DNA of 64,000 bases from Trochalopteron elliotii (taxonomy: Eukaryota; Chordata; Aves; Passeriformes; Leiothrichidae), in assembly GCA_024734555.1 (NCBI GenBank), contig JANPWX010000130.1:996663-1060662 (forward strand), given 5' to 3'. Numbering within the stretch: position 1 is the first letter of the stretch; each line of letters opens with the position of its first letter. A program made the position numbers and the translations under genes. Positions 42,401-54,400 of this stretch are shown piece after piece. The notes beneath the pieces were generated by a model that saw only the letters and a list, made by a program, of their open reading frames with translations, was not told the origin of the DNA and did no database searches.

Positions 42401-45400
42401 GCAGAGGAGCTCTGCTCTGAGCACTTGCTTGCCTACTGCTTTGAGCAAGGGAGCTGATGTCTTGTTGGTGCTTCAAAGAAAAGCACTGCTGGAAAGCTGT
42501 TTTTTCCTTAGAGTCACAGAATAATAGAACGATTTACATTGGAAAAGACCCTTAAGATTGAGTACAGTTCTTAACTCAGCTCTGCCAAGTCCACCACTAA
42601 ACCATGTCCCTCAGCACCACATCTACATGGCTTTTAAGTACCTCCAGGGATGGTGGCTCCATCATCATCTGTTCCAGGCCTGTTCCAATGCCAGACAATC
42701 CTTCTAGTGAATAAATTTTTGCTAATATTCAATCTAAAGCTCCCCTGGCATAACTTCAGGCCACTTCCTCTCCTCCTATCACTTGTTACCTGGAGAAGGC
42801 ACCAGAACTCACCTCTCTGTGATCTCCTTTCAAGTAGTTCTAGAGAGTGATAAGGTCTTCCCTCAGCCTTGTTTTCTGCAGGCAAAACGACCCAAGTTCC
42901 CTCAGCTGCCCTTCACAGGACTCGTGCTCTAGACCCTTCACCAACCTCTTATGCTTTTCTTTCAATGTTTTCCTGAAAGTGTACTAGTAATACTGATGAA
43001 AAAAATATAGGCAAATATATCCTAATTACACCTGGCTTCTCTTTAGTGCATTTTTTCCCTCAAATCCCCTTGCAGACAGGCAAGTGGTAAGTGGGTTCAA
43101 ACAGGAGATTTTGAATATAGATGAGTAACTACACAGTGGCAAAATGAAAGCAAGCTTAACTTCTGTTGGCTGCTTATTCTGAAGTGACCTTTCTTTACAT
43201 GACAAACTTGTCCTAGAAGTGGTGGTAGAGCAGGCTGATATTTTGGTGCTTGAGCAAACCTTATAGGCTAAACTGATGTGTGTATGTGGGTGTGTGTGAG
43301 AGAAAGAGAGATCTCTGCAGTTTTACATTAAAATAAGAAAAAAAATGGACTACAAATCAAGTAAGAAAACTGCATTTCTGTTGGAGAGTGACACTTCATG
43401 TGGCATTAAATAATCTGTAGTGTGTCTCCTCAGGCACAGGTAGCATCCAGTGGGCTTCCAGAGAGAACTGCCATGTGACATTGGCCAATGGGTGTTTTGT
43501 AAGATTTCTTCAAGAGGTGGGGCAGTCATCACCTGGCCCATACAGGTAGAGCTGGTTGTTGAATTTGAACTCACTGGTGAAAGGAGCATAGAGAAAAATA
43601 GGTTTTGTGCAATGATGTGCTCCCTGGGGTGAAGACACATCAAGGTAAACGTGCCAATAGTCATGTCACATCTTAAGCTGAAGCTGCCCTCAGCCTGTGT
43701 GTGCAGTTGGGGTGTGGTAGGACAAAGGTCAGAAACAGGCATTGTGAAATTTTCAGCTTGGCTTTGAGGGCTCATTTTCAAGGCGTGCACGTGGGTAGGT
43801 GTGTGGCTGTGCTCCTGGAAGGTGTTGGTGCATTTGGCATTCCAGTTTTGCCTTGTTTGCAGTTGGAATATGAAGGCAGAGACAGGTGTCAGAAGAACTT
43901 TGAGATTGCAAAAACTTGGTCTAGAATACAAAATAGGCACTTCAGTAAGTAGACTGATAACAGAAAAAAAACCCAGTTTTTCCAAGCTTGTAGTTTTAAC
44001 AAGTTATAAAAAGGGTTATTATTTGAGGTTGTTCACATCTTCTTGCAGCTTCTTCTCTTTCTGTTTGTGTCCATCCTGTGTGCAGTGATTCATTCTGAGT
44101 AACACTTTATCCAGCAATTTCAACATGGCATTAATTTATATTGACAGTGCATGCACACTTGAGAAGCTGGTTAAATAATGAGAGTTCTGACAGACCCATG
44201 TGCATTGTAAGGCCTAGGTGATGCTGGGGTATTCCATTCCTCCTTGGAGGTTCAAGGTGTGTATTGCATCAGACTGTCAAAAGAAGAATAGTACAAAGAT
44301 GGAAAAGCAGTTACAGTAATAGAGCTTTGTTGTTCCTCGGTTTGAATTCCTTCAGCCTGCAAGCCCTGTAGGACTGGTAAACTTGCTGTGACTGTAGGGC
44401 TGATGGGGAGCCAACATGGTGGCAATGCTCAGGGGTGGAAAAGAATGTTTAGTGATTTATACCACCTGAAAATCCTGTTGTGCTGTGCTATGCCCTCTCC
44501 CAAACCAAAGTCCATTCCAAAAGTGAATCTGTGCCCTTTTTCTCATAGAAATCTCTTGCCTAAAATCAGTAGAAAGCCTGAGTATTCTCTTTCACTGTTA
44601 AATTGTGATGCCTAGAATGCATTAAAATGGCATTTTTGTTTGAAAATATAGTTTAATTTACCTTCTCTAGTGGTGTGAAAGGCCCATTCCTTCATGTTGC
44701 ACATTTCATAGACCCACTGAATATATAGGAACCCCACGGGGCTGAAACCACAGCATGATCCCTGGCTTTTTTTACCTACACTTCTGCTGCAAAGGGCTCT
44801 GAGCAGCACTGGCAGGTGCTGGAGTTTTTGTGTCTCTCACCTGGCAGTGGGGCCCTGGCCATATTGACACACTAGTTTATCTTGTCTAGAAGTTGGAGGA
44901 CTACTTCTATTCTCTGTCAATTACTTGTTTACCTCCTACATTTTTCTACATATCTCCTAGTGAATCTTATAATCTCTCATTGGTGGGGAATGGGACTGAG
45001 AGGAGCTTCTTCTGTGCATCCACCAGGCCACAGGGATGCTGTAACACCTCTGGGCATGTCCACACCTCCTGAAGGCATGCAGTGGAGAGTCCTCTTGGCT
45101 AATGTTGATCCACGCTGGCCCATCACAGCCCTGAGGTGTGTGGAGGCAGTGGCTCAGGAAGGAGCAGAGCAGAGCTGTGCTCCGTGCCTTGTGCCAGCCT
45201 TCACAGACACCCAGGGCTTTCTGCACCACTCACTTGAATGTTTTGGAGATTCATTTCTCCTGAGACATGGCTGATGTCTCTCTCCAGTGGTGTAGGGCGT
45301 TCGCCCTTGTGCCAGGGCCTGGTGTGCATGGGTGAGCTGGGACTCCCAGAGAAACTCACCCACAGGGAATGGTTTTCCTGCTTGTGCCCTGAAGTGCCCT

Positions 45401-48400
45401 TTGCCTTTGCAGACAGGGGAGTCGTCTCAGACAGAAACCGTCTCTGAGGAGAACAAGAGCCTGATGTGGATCCTGCTGAAGCAGCTGCGGCCTGGCATGG
45501 ACCTGTCACGGGTGGTGCTGCCCACCTTCATCCTGGAGCCACGCTCGTTCCTTAACAAACTCTCCGACTACTACTACCATGCCGACCTGCTCTCCCAGTA
45601 AGCAGCACACAGGGTGGGCCTCACCTGGGCACTTCTCCTGTGCTTGTGAAAACAGCTCTTCGTGTGCCAGAAAGGCTCCCAGATAATACTGAGGTCACTG
45701 GCTTCAACACCGATGAAGCCAGGCACCCGCTGCAGTGATTTTTTACAGATAGACTGCTGCCAGTGAGAGGGCAAGGAAGGAAAAGTTAAACTCCAGACAA
45801 ACCTGCCTTTGCATGTGGACATGTTTGCCACTGTTGGCTGGAACTGATGGGAATTCAGCTGATGCCTTGGAGTTTTTCACAACAGAGCTGTGCCACCTCC
45901 TGGTGTACTCGTGTATGCAGGGGAATAGGACAGACAGCGACCAAAATTGTCAAGCACTTCTGTTCCCCAAAGCAATATAATTATGATGGTTGATAAACAA
46001 ATAAGAAACATCTTTTAAAACCACTGATGAGAGAGGCCTGCTGGGATCAGCAGAGTAGAAAATAGGAAATGCTCTGCTTACAGATAAGATCTGCCTTCTG
46101 AATGAGATAATGCCTAGTGGATTGTAAAGCCATGTAAAGGTTGTGCAATATTCTAATAGCAGCAGTAGTTACTCATTTTTATTCCACTTTCTCTGGGTAA
46201 TTACAGAATCATGGTATTTTGAAGCCTTGTTTGTGGTATTTGTACCAGCTGAAGTTAAAGAAATAGTTCTCCTCAGTGCTGATATGTAAGAAAACTTCAA
46301 GAGGTGTGGAGGTTTTGATAAAAAATTGTTAAATTTGTAGTTTGGGTGATCCTTCTAAATGAATTTTGCAATAATTTACCCAAGTTGATTTTTAAATCTG
46401 ACTAAATGGTTGGAAATACCTGGAATGCCTTTGGTTTGGTTTACTTCTTGCTGCATCTTTGAGCATTGTTTGGAGGTGCTGGCTGAGATGACTTTTTGAA
46501 ATCCCTTCCAACCTGAAGTATTGCATGAAATCTCAAAGTACTGACAGAGTTCATGTAGCACATCAGCTTTGAAGATCTTTTATGAAAGAGGGAAACAAAG
46601 AAAAAGAGAGCAAAAAAATCTTTGATTTTGATGCCATAAGTCTGTTTTTATGACTCACATTGTTCTACTAGCTGTGACTCAATGCTAGTGTGAGTGGCAA
46701 TCCCACATTAACCTACCCCAATGTCCAATCAAAACCTGATGCACTCCAGAAATTTTATTGGTCTTTTTGCAGAAATGCAGGGCAAGGGGTGCCACTTTTT
46801 GACAATTTGTGTTGAGTGACATACGTTACTGAAAAAAATATATACTACTGCTGGGAGACAGCTTTTTCACTGGCAGCAGCACAGATGTTACTTCTCTTTA
46901 GTTGTGGGAAAATAGATTGAAACTGATGTTATGATACTGGTAGGAAACTAATGTGATGTGTGACCAGTATAAAGCATGTTTTATGTTCTGTTCTGCAGGG
47001 CCGTCCTTGAAGATGATCCCTACACCCGAATGAAGCAAGTTTTGAGGTGGTATCTGTCCGGCTTCTATAAGAAGCCAAAGGTAAAATGAGGCATTAAATT
47101 GGGGTTGTAATGGGCATTGAAATCTTCTGCTGTGGTTTTGTTTAATTTCTCTATTGCCTCTCCTTTGAGACTTTACCTCTGTTATTGCTCAGAAGACTTT
47201 GACCATTACTTTTAAAACTGGGGTTGCATTTGGTTTCAGAGTAGACAGTGAATGCAGAATAGTGGCAATCAACCTCAGAGCCTTTGCACTGGACAGCTAG
47301 AAAGTAAAATTGGTCATCAACAAGTAACGTGCCCTGGGATGCAAGGTTTTTCCCTTTGCTGAAAGCAGGTGTCCTTTCTCTTTTCAGGCCAATTAGTACT
47401 ACTCTGCCATGTCTCCACATCAGTTTGCCCTTGATGTGTATAGCAGTAGCAGTAATAAAGTTTGATCATCTTGTGAGGCTTTGATTGGGCAGTATTAAAT
47501 ATTAAATTGGTGAGAATAGCAGATTAATCCATGGCTCAGATGAAAAGATTAGATTAGGTTAGATTGGATTAGATGGATATGTATCTAGTTCTTCAGTTTT
47601 TATTCTTGTGATTGACTTTTTTTAAAACATCAGAGAAAAAAAATACCATACTGTTTTATGGCCATCTGTAGCACTGGATTGCAAATCTTCATTTGCAGCA
47701 GGTTTTGATTACTTGGTTTTTCAGGGGATAAAAAAGCCATACAACCCTATTCTGGGAGAGACATTCCGCTGCTGTTGGTTTCACCCTCAGACGAACAGTC
47801 ACACATTTTACATAGCAGAACAGGTAAGTTGTGTTTGGGTGCTCAGGTGTTGCAAACACCAACCTGCTTGCACCTCCATGCATAGAAACACTCCTCATCT
47901 CACCCTAGGAGAGGAACCTGGAGCTCTGTGTAAACAGGCAGAGCAGAACATGGGGTAAACTGGCTGCTGATCTTTTTTCTTTGCAGATTTACAGAAATTA
48001 CGTGAGGCTTGGTGGGCACTCAAGACTATTACAGCAGGTCTCCCATATATAACATCAGCTTCTTCAATAAAGATCTGTTCCATGAGATTCTGCCCTACTG
48101 TTTTCTTACTGTTAATAAAATGAGGGTTGTGTTGCCTCTGTCAAAAGGGGCATAAAACACACAACCAAATCCTTCCATCTTTTATTTCTAAACTTTCTCT
48201 GATGATTTTAATAGGAGTGAATTGAGGGCTTATCTCTATGTTTTTATTATTAAATGAAGGACAGAGCTCATAAGTTAACTGGCCTGACAAAGTGTAGTTT
48301 GAGATTTACAGTGTTAATAAAAGGATCTGAGAACTGTGTGATCTTTGGTAAAGGGACTCCCAGTTTCACGTACATTTTCCCCCTATTTAATCAGATAATT

Positions 48401-51400
48401 TTAGTTTTGTTAAAATTTTTATTTCAACCACTGCATGCATTTCATGGAGGTTATTCAAATGCTGCCCTAAAGTTCTGCACCGTTCATTTATTGTCTTGAA
48501 AACCTTACACTCTACATGTTGGCCTGAAAGTGATCTCACATGCACAAGCTCAAGAAAATACAGGGTGGGGGAGAAAGATTAGATATATAATGCTGTCATA
48601 CATAATGGTGTCCTGTATTGTGTTCCCCCTTTAGTGTGCACCCCCCTCTCTGCTTGGCTTGTGCAGACTGCTCTAAATGACCCCTGCCTGTTTTTATCCT
48701 AGGTGTCCCATCACCCACCAGTGTCAGCTTTTCATGTCAGCAATAGGAAGGATGGATTCTGCATTTCTGGCAGCATTCTAGCTAGGTCCAAGTTTTATGG
48801 TAAGGCATTAAGTCTAGGCTTCTCCCAGGTAACGTTGTGGGATCAGTTTTGGTTTGTTTTTCAATCATCCCTGAGTGTGTTGAGAGTTAAGAACAAAGAA
48901 ATGGTTGACAAATCTATCACCAGGATAGCCTAATTCCTTGTCCTGACTCTCCTGGGTCTTCCCCATTTCCACCATTTCAGTGTGACACCGTTCTGATGTT
49001 AAAAGAAATAAAAAATCAGATGGAAAGGTTGAAGCTTTAAAAATCTGTTTTTCAGAAGGCAAAGGCTCACAATAATGTATGGGGTTGTCACTTGGTATGT
49101 GCTCATGGGTGAGTCACGTTACAGCTCTCTGGCACCCAGCCAACAAACACAAAAGTCTCTGAACAGATTTGAACCTTTATCTGGCTCCCAGACTCCTGAG
49201 GGTAGAACCCCAGAGCTTCAAAATGTCCTCCAGTCATTTAATATCAGTGTAAACAGCACAACTCAAGGCTGTGAAACACTGTTGCTATTTGCAATCAGGG
49301 TTTTTTTAGATAAAGATCTCTTAATTACTGTCTCTGCTGAGTGTGTTTGCTGAAACACTTCTAGATAGTCTTTGGTGTCCTTCTGGCAATTTCTTTCCTT
49401 GTTTGGGAACATCCAAAATCAGGAAAGTTGTGAGAACTGAAGGACCTGAGTAACTTCTAAGCTCCCATTAATGACCTGTTTAATCTACTGCTCTTTCTGT
49501 GCATGATTTGCAGGGTCCTGAATTATGAACATTTCATATCTCTTCTTCCATTAATGACCTACATTTAAATGGAAATACTTTTTCTAAAGTAGGAGGGACA
49601 AAGTATAACAAGAATTTTTTAATGTGTGTGTTTTTTAAATTCTAGGCAACTCACTTTCTGCACTGTTGGATGGGAAAGCAAAGCTTATGTTTCTCAGCAG
49701 AGGGGAGGACTATATAATCACTATGCCATATGCCCACTGTAAAGGTAAGGTATGACTCTTCAAACAGGAAGCAAACAGAGTAAATTGTGTCTTACTGGCT
49801 GACTTTGCACGGGCTCTCCCCTCTCAAGTAGCTGACATCACAGGGCCTGATAACACTCCACAGAGCTCCCCATGAGTCACAGCACTCAGCAGGAGACTAA
49901 TCCTCACCGAACTCTTTCTGGCTTACCTGTGCACAGCCCAGGAGAGAATTAGGCCCATCATCAGTTTCCACGTTATGCAGAAGCACAAAAATACTGCATA
50001 TATGCACTGCAGACAAGATGAAAAGAACAAGACTACATTTCTGAACTTCTTAGGATAATTTTTTTTTATGTTAAAACTGAAATTGCTTGATTTATTTTCT
50101 GTCTTTTTGAGGAGAAAGGAAATTCCTGACTTCTCTTGCCATTTCTTTGTTATTCTAATCATTGTATTTCTCAGAGCATGAGCTGCGTCAGTGAGGCTGG
50201 CACCTGCTGCTGTGTGGCTTTGCTCTGTGGAGCCACTGTGTGCCGAGGTGCCACTGAGCCCTGAGGGCAGGGCTGCTGATTCACTGCTCCTCAGGAAGCT
50301 CTGTCTGCATCATTTCCACTGCAGAGTTAAAATCAGCAGTTGAATCCAGTTTTGGGGGTTGAGGTTTTTTTGATTTGGCAGAGTGACTTCTAAGTTAATA
50401 TTTAGAAGGGCCTGGGTACCTGAAAACAATAACTTCATAATATCATGCTCCCTGTGGAGTATTCCTGTGCATAAATCTTCTTCTTACCAATTTTTCTTTT
50501 TCTGCAAAAGACCTCTTCAGCAAATGTTAAACATACATAAGAAGTTCCCTTCATGACCTCTAGTCTCACAGATTCTGGTGAATCCCATTACAGCTTCTCT
50601 CATCTTCAGTCACCCTGAGAGAACTGGTGACTGACAGACTGGGTCTGTTTAAGCACTGGTATAAATGAGGTTGCTGGGCACAACTTTCTCTATTTTTCCT
50701 GTCCCAGTTTCAGCTTGCCACAGGTGCACCTGTGAGTCAAGCTATTTCCTAGCTAGTATTATAAACGGGGAATATGGACTCAGGGGGAGATTCTTCATGC
50801 TTATACTAAACTGTTGCCCTCAGTTCTCTTGAAAATGCAAGTGTTTGAAATCTTGCAATGCTGTTCTCACGCAGCTTCAAAAAACAATGTATATTTTTAG
50901 AAATCATCTATTGTTTACATTTTTGTCCTCTGGGAGGAGAAATGTGATGGACAGTGATGTTCACCATCCAGGTTGAAGAGGTGGTGACCTGTGTAGCCAA
51001 TCTCTTGACCTCTGTACAGATGTATATAAATAATGGAGTCAGATAATTAGAATAGAATAAAGGAAGAGAAGCTTTCCCTTGACCTGCTGCATCTGCCTTG
51101 TTCTTTGGGTCGTCCCTGCACCTGCCACACTAAACAGCTATTTCCTAGAAACCCCTGGTTCTGTCTTTTTAAAACTTTAAGCCAAGTGGTGAATTTCACA
51201 GTGTGTCAGCAAGAGCCAGGTTGACTTGAGAAAGCAGGTTGCTTCCACTGGGACCTCTTTTAAGCCTCTTTTTTTTTTCCTTTCAGGACTTTTATATGGT
51301 ACCATGACAATGGAGCTTGGAGGGAAAGTTACCATTGACTGTGAGAAAACTAACCACAGGGCAGAACTGGAATTCAAGCTCAAGGTAAGATACATTGTGG

Positions 51401-54400
51401 CTCCATTTTGAGTGGTTTTCAGGCTTGTCCCTGTGCCCCAGGCAGGGTTTGACCCTACACAGCAGATCCTTTCTGTAGCAGCAATATATCACAGAATCAC
51501 AGAATGTGTAGGTGGGAAGAGACCTTCAAGATCATCAAGTCCAACCCAGCCCAAACACCTCAACTAGATCATGGCATGGAGTGCCACATCCAGTCTCTTT
51601 TTAAACACATCCAGGGATGGTGACTCCACCACCTCCCTGGGCTGACTATTCCAGTATTTAATCACTCTTTTAGTGAAAAACTTCTTCCCAATATGCAACC
51701 TATATTTCCCTTGACGCAGCTTAAGACTGTGTCCTCTCGTTCTGTCAGTTGCTGCCTGGAGAAAGACACCAACTCCCTGCTGTCTGCAACCACCCTTCAG
51801 GAAGTTATACTATATGTGAGCATGAGAGTAGGGCCTGCCTGGAGAGGTGTCACCCTGTTGTTTTGCCTCATGCAACTCAAATTGGCCCCAGGAAGCCTTA
51901 GTTTTACATGATCTTTTCACTGCAGCTGGCTAGTGGCCAAATTTTTTCCTGAAAGTTTGGCAATGGCAGTGTGGCTTCTGTTTAGGCAGGGATAATTAGT
52001 TTTGCTTGCAAAACACAGTGAGTGTACAAAGAACTTGGAGGCAAGTTAGGATGTGGATCTTTGGGGTAGCTCTCCAGCAGCCATCACAGCTGTACTCTTA
52101 CCTTGCTGGCGTTATGGTGAGCTCCATCTTGTGTTTTTCTACAGGACCTTGCCCTGATGGCAAGGTGACAGCCTGTTGTCGGGCATGTAGTTCTGAGTGG
52201 CTGTCACAGTGGAAAGTCTTGCACTGACTTGTTCATGTGGCTAGTTCCTCACCTGGAAAGCCTGGTGATGCAAATTTATGGTATGCAGACAAAACTGAGA
52301 CATCTTTGAGCATTCCTGTTATTACATGGGTGAAAATTTAGTGGGGAAAGTGATAGCCTGTAACTTTTTTTGGGCAGTTAACTTGCTTTTTAAGGAGCAT
52401 CCATTTCTCTTCTGCTCCAGCAAATAATTTCATGCCTCAGCATAAAATGAAAGGAGAGCTGAGAGACTGCAGGACTTTAGAGTTGCAGCCTTAGCCAACA
52501 TAAATGTGAGAGATCACTGGAGTTTTGCAAACTGTGAGTTGTTTGAGGGCAATAATATTTTTCTGTCTTTATTTGCCCTTACAAAAGAAACTGTTGCCTC
52601 ATGTACTTCCCTGGCATTTACACATACTTGTCTTTAAAGCCTGTTCTTCCCAAAGGCCTGATGTTCTGTGCTGAGGCCAGTGGGATATTTCCCTGACTTG
52701 CATGTCATCTCAAATCCATCAACACTTTAGAGCTGCAAGTTCTTCTTTTCTGGCTTGAAGACAGTATGATTCATCCAAACATGTCTCAGGGAGATTTCCA
52801 TGATGCAATTACATGCTCTGCATTTCCTAGCTATCTATTTTAGTGGAATTGTGGGAAGTTGCAGGTAAACCCCTTAAGTTTGTTTTTTAATATGGTCATG
52901 TACCATTTCTCTGCTGGATTGCTGAGATTGATGCTTGAGATATATGTGATTATTTAATCCATGGGTGTTGTGTGAAATTTGGGTTTATGTTGTTATTTAA
53001 CACACATACACACACACACACACACAGAGAAAATATTTCTTTGCACAAATGTTTTCAGGAAGTGCCTGCTAAAATGTCTGAAGAATGTGTTCTGTGAATA
53101 GAAGAGCTGCTCACACTCTCATTTGCATTTACTGTGTTTGGCAGCTGGGGTGAAATTTGCCATTGTTCTGGAATTTTTTTTCCTTGACTCCAGAAATACC
53201 TATTTCTTTGTTTTGTGGGGGTTTTTTGCTGCTGTCCAGAGATTCTTCATGCTGGAGACTTGACACACATGAAGTCATCAGCAGTGCCACAATGCTGTTG
53301 CTGTCCCGTAAGCAGGAAGAGTCACCACTAGTGCTGCTCCTTCCTTTGGACAAGGGTGCAAAGACTGTGATTCTGGACAGTAGGAAGGAGTTGTCCATGT
53401 ACACTTTTCCTGATGTCTGGCTGACAGAAAATAAGTGTATTTCCAATAAAAACGAGACCTTGCACACCAGAGTGTTAATGCATATCAAGGCTTATTTCTC
53501 TACCTGCAGCTACAATGTTTGTGATGTTACAAACAAAAGGAAGGGGGCACAAGGTGAGGCAGTCAGAATCCATGTTAGAATTCATTCTCCCTTTCCCCAG
53601 AAACAGTGGAAGTGAAGCAGTTGCACTTTCCTTCCCTCCTGTCCATCTCTGTGCTTGGCTCCCTTCCAGTCCTCACTATAGACTGACCACATTTGCTGTT
53701 TCTCTTCTCCCCTGACAGCCCTTCTTCGGTGGCAGCACGAGCATTAATCAAATCTCGGGGAAGATTAAATGTGGAGAAGAAGTGCTAGCGACTCTCACTG
53801 GACACTGGGTAACATTTGATAATCGAAGTTGCTGACAGGGTTCCAGGGAGAAGTGGCAGCTCTTGGCAGACTCCCTGCGCTGGAATGGGCGCTGGAAGGA
53901 ACCTGTCCTGCCTGTTCCTTCCAGCCCCAGGGCATGCGGGGGAGCAGAGCCTGGGCCGCACCTCTGAAGGTGCCTCTGGAGTTCATTTACACTTCAATAG
54001 TCTCATCCATCTGCAGCGTGAGTAACGCTGCACTCCCGGAGCCTGGGCCCAAGCTGGGAACAGTCGGGGGTTCTCCATCAAAGCCAATGGGTCTCTATTT
54101 AGGGTCTGAGGCTTAGGACAAGCACTGATGGCAGGAGATACAGTGTGTATTAGGTGTGAATGCGAAGATCTTGAGGCTGCCTTTTGTCTGGTGCGTTCAG
54201 TACTTTCCCCAGTTAGATCGGGATCAGAGAAGAACTTAGAGGGGTTTGAATTCATTATTTTCACATCAAACCTTTATGGTATAAGGCAGTTACTACCCTG
54301 TTGTCCTGGTTTAGGGCAAATTTGGGAGGAACTCTCTGAATGGTGTTCATGTGGAAAGCAAGTTTAAACAGCCCCTCCCCCCAGCTGGTCTGGGAAGAGA

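Larger units (their letters stand above)
51385..53718. other. OSBPL5 intron 14
   Basis: A 2.33-kb phase-0 intron, gtaaga to ctgacag. It holds an antisense CR1 tail at 51489-51800 and a CA microsatellite at 53000-53026. A 152-codon open frame at 53157-53615 starts without ATG and has no recognisable domain. No gene is supported. Confidence 0.9.

Noticed and set aside
45413..45416. Alternative acceptor four bases into exon 9
   Set aside because: Using the AG at 45415-45416 would shift the frame and break the conserved ETVSEENKSLMW segment.
53157..53615. 152-codon open frame in intron 14
   Set aside because: It lacks an ATG start and any domain pattern, lies across ordinary intron sequence and breaks no splice model.
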